Below are positions 5,967-7,161 of a stretch of 7,161 bases of DNA, piece after piece. The DNA comes from Gallionellaceae bacterium (GTDB lineage Bacteria > Pseudomonadota > Gammaproteobacteria > Burkholderiales > Gallionellaceae). How positions within the stretch are numbered: the stretch's first letter is position 1; every line of letters begins with the position of its first letter. The stretch lies in the NCBI GenBank assembly GCA_031277195.1, contig JAITMU010000114.1, positions 1 to 7,161 on the forward strand. The letters are read 5' to 3'. The notes beneath the pieces were generated by a model that was not told the origin of the DNA, did no database searches, and worked only from the letters and a program-made list of their open reading frames with translations. The position numbers and the translations under genes are program-made.

Positions 5967-7016
5967 TTATTGCGCCTCAACCAACGACCACCCCTCCTCG
6001 GTGTGGCAGGTCTCGCACTTGCGTCGTGCCGGGCTTTGTTCCACATCCTTGTGACCGGCATCCTGGCGGTGGCAGTAATAGCACTCTCTCGGCGGCTTGA
6101 CCATGTACAAACGCCCCTTATGGCAGTTGGTGCATTTCACGTCCTGATGTTTGCCTTTCAGCACGAAAGGCGTCACTCGGTTGTGTTCAAAGATGGTGGG
6201 CTTCCAGCCCTTTTCGTTGTGACAGTTGCCGCATAACGCGCCGAACATCCTGCCGTGCGCGTCATCGTTCGCGTGGCAATAGACGCACAGCACCGGCAGT
6301 TTGTTCTTGAAATTATTGCCGCGATGGCAGCCGATGCAAGGCGCGCCCTTGTGCTTGTCGGGCAGTTCGTAACCCGTTGCCTGCGTGTGATCGAACAGGG
6401 TGGACTTCCACGCGGTTTCCGTGTGGCAGGTTTCACACAGCGTACCGAGACCGCCCTGGTGAATATCCTTTTTCTGATGGCAGGTGACGCAGCCGGAATG
6501 CAGCTTGACGGTGAACTTGCCGTCTCGGTGACAAGTCTCGCACGCCAGTGTTTTGTGACTGCCCTCCAGCGGAAAAGTGGTCTTGGTGTCGTGATCAAAA
6601 TCAGACCGCGCGCCTGCCGCGCTGCCCGTTCCCCAGGTTTGCTGGTTGTGACAGTTACCGCAAGCCATGCCTTTTTGTCCGCCGTGCTTGTCGTCCTTCG
6701 CGTGACAAGCGGAGCAATTGCTGCGAACCCGGAACGGCCCATCGCGATGGCAAGCGGCGCAGGCGACAGTCTTGTGGGCATCCGTCAGCGGAAAGCGCGT
6801 CTTCGCACTGTGATCAAAGCGGATGTCTTTCCAGCTTGTTTTGGCATGACAACCATCGCATTTCCCCTCGAAGCGACCCGCATGCGTGTTGTCCTTGGCA
6901 TGGCACGACGCGCAATCCGCACCCGGCGGCGTCGCCGCGTGTTCGGCAGCGTGTGCAGGCAGCGTAATCATCAGACCGAAACAGAGGGCGGCGAAAATGC
7001 GAACAGAAAAAATCAT
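5967..7016 (-). CDS. Secreted 14-heme cytochrome c with repeated tri-heme module
   Basis: A 349-residue protein with a signal peptide (residues 1-23, cut after AHA) and 14 CxxCH heme motifs, starting at Cys35, 53, 86, 101, 119, 159, 176, 194, 227, 244, 262, 295, 312 and 334. It is four copies of a 66-75 residue tri-heme module plus a two-heme tail. In each full module the first heme motif is followed by an His (45, 111, 186, 254), then the second by a F(D/E)H (His69, 142, 210, 278), and another His precedes the third (81, 154, 222, 290). These are good candidates for distal heme ligands; His322 serves the tail. The ATG at 7016 has GGAG 7 bases upstream (7024-7027). A TTG further out at 7034 is less likely. 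It belongs broadly to the class III/c7-like multiheme cytochromes, with a role in periplasmic or outer-membrane electron transfer. The redox partner is unknown, and no oxidase, porin or second cytochrome gene is adjacent. Confidence -1.
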   Translation of the reverse strand: MIFSVRIFAALCFGLMITLPAHAAEHAATPPGADCASCHAKDNTHAGRFEGKCDGCHAKTSWKDIRFDHSAKTRFPLTDAHKTVACAACHRDGPFRVRSNCSACHAKDDKHGGQKGMACGNCHNQQTWGTGSAAGARSDFDHDTKTTFPLEGSHKTLACETCHRDGKFTVKLHSGCVTCHQKKDIHQGGLGTLCETCHTETAWKSTLFDHTQATGYELPDKHKGAPCIGCHRGNNFKNKLPVLCVYCHANDDAHGRMFGALCGNCHNEKGWKPTIFEHNRVTPFVLKGKHQDVKCTNCHKGRLYMVKPPRECYYCHRQDAGHKDVEQSPARRKCETCHTEEGWSLVEAQ

Positions 7017-7091
7017 GCGTGAACTCCGAACCAAACTTTTCCATCAACAAGCGAGAGAGTTTATCACGATGAACCGCGAGGAGAAGGTAGG

Positions 7092-7107
7092 GCGGGGCTT
7101 GCCCCGC
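7092..7107. repeat. GC-rich palindrome upstream of the cytochrome gene
   Basis: GCGGGGC (7092-7098), TT, GCCCCGC (7101-7107), preceded by GTAGG. Such GTAGGGCGGG...CCCGC palindromes are a common intergenic repeat type in proteobacteria. It lies 76 bases upstream of the cytochrome start. It could affect transcription entering from upstream, but no T-run follows on either strand, so it is not called a terminator. Confidence -1.
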
Positions 7108-7161
7108 GCGGTTGGCGTACTCTCGCTGCTAATTTGCCTCACATGATGCGGACGTTGAAAT

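Overview
The window looks like ordinary chromosome from a Gram-negative proteobacterium, most likely a betaproteobacterium. The evidence is GC-rich coding sequence, an outer-membrane copper protein, a Tat-exported copper oxidase, a periplasmic multiheme cytochrome c and dense intergenic palindromic repeats. The lineage is an inference from gene types and style, not from a marker gene.

Layout from left to right. (1) Positions 2-364, plus strand: the C-terminal half of a LexA/UmuD-type self-cleaving S24 peptidase, cut off by the window edge. (2) Positions 3940 down to 376, minus strand: a tight three-gene run, a PPK2-family polyphosphate kinase, then the multicopper oxidase CopA, then the outer-membrane protein CopB. 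Gaps are 35 and 8 bases, so co-transcription is likely. CopB ends 11 bases from the end of the convergent S24 gene. (3) Positions 3941-4163: a divergent intergenic region holding a perfect 37-base inverted repeat whose arms are themselves hairpins (REPIN-like). (4) Positions 4164-5393, plus strand: a polytopic permease of the ArsB/NhaD/SLC13 (ion transporter) superfamily, closed by a strong bidirectional terminator. (5) Positions 5547 down to 5446, minus strand: a 33-residue single-pass membrane protein with an excellent ribosome binding site. (6) Positions 5548-5966: a gene-poor stretch with a second REPIN-like element of reversed arm orientation, lying between remnants of another inverted repeat. 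(7) Positions 7016 down to 5967, minus strand: a 14-heme secreted cytochrome c built from a repeated three-heme module.

How the genes may work together. CopA and CopB form a periplasm and outer-membrane copper detoxification pair. Their pairing with PPK2 suggests that polyphosphate or nucleotide phosphate metabolism is co-expressed with copper defence; this is inferred from spacing alone. The cytochrome is a separate transcription unit probably involved in periplasmic or outer-membrane electron transfer. I see no clear defence system, CRISPR array, tRNA, rRNA or intact transposon. The observations most worth following are the modular 14-heme cytochrome, the small membrane protein, the ppk2-copA-copB arrangement and the two oppositely arranged palindromic elements.
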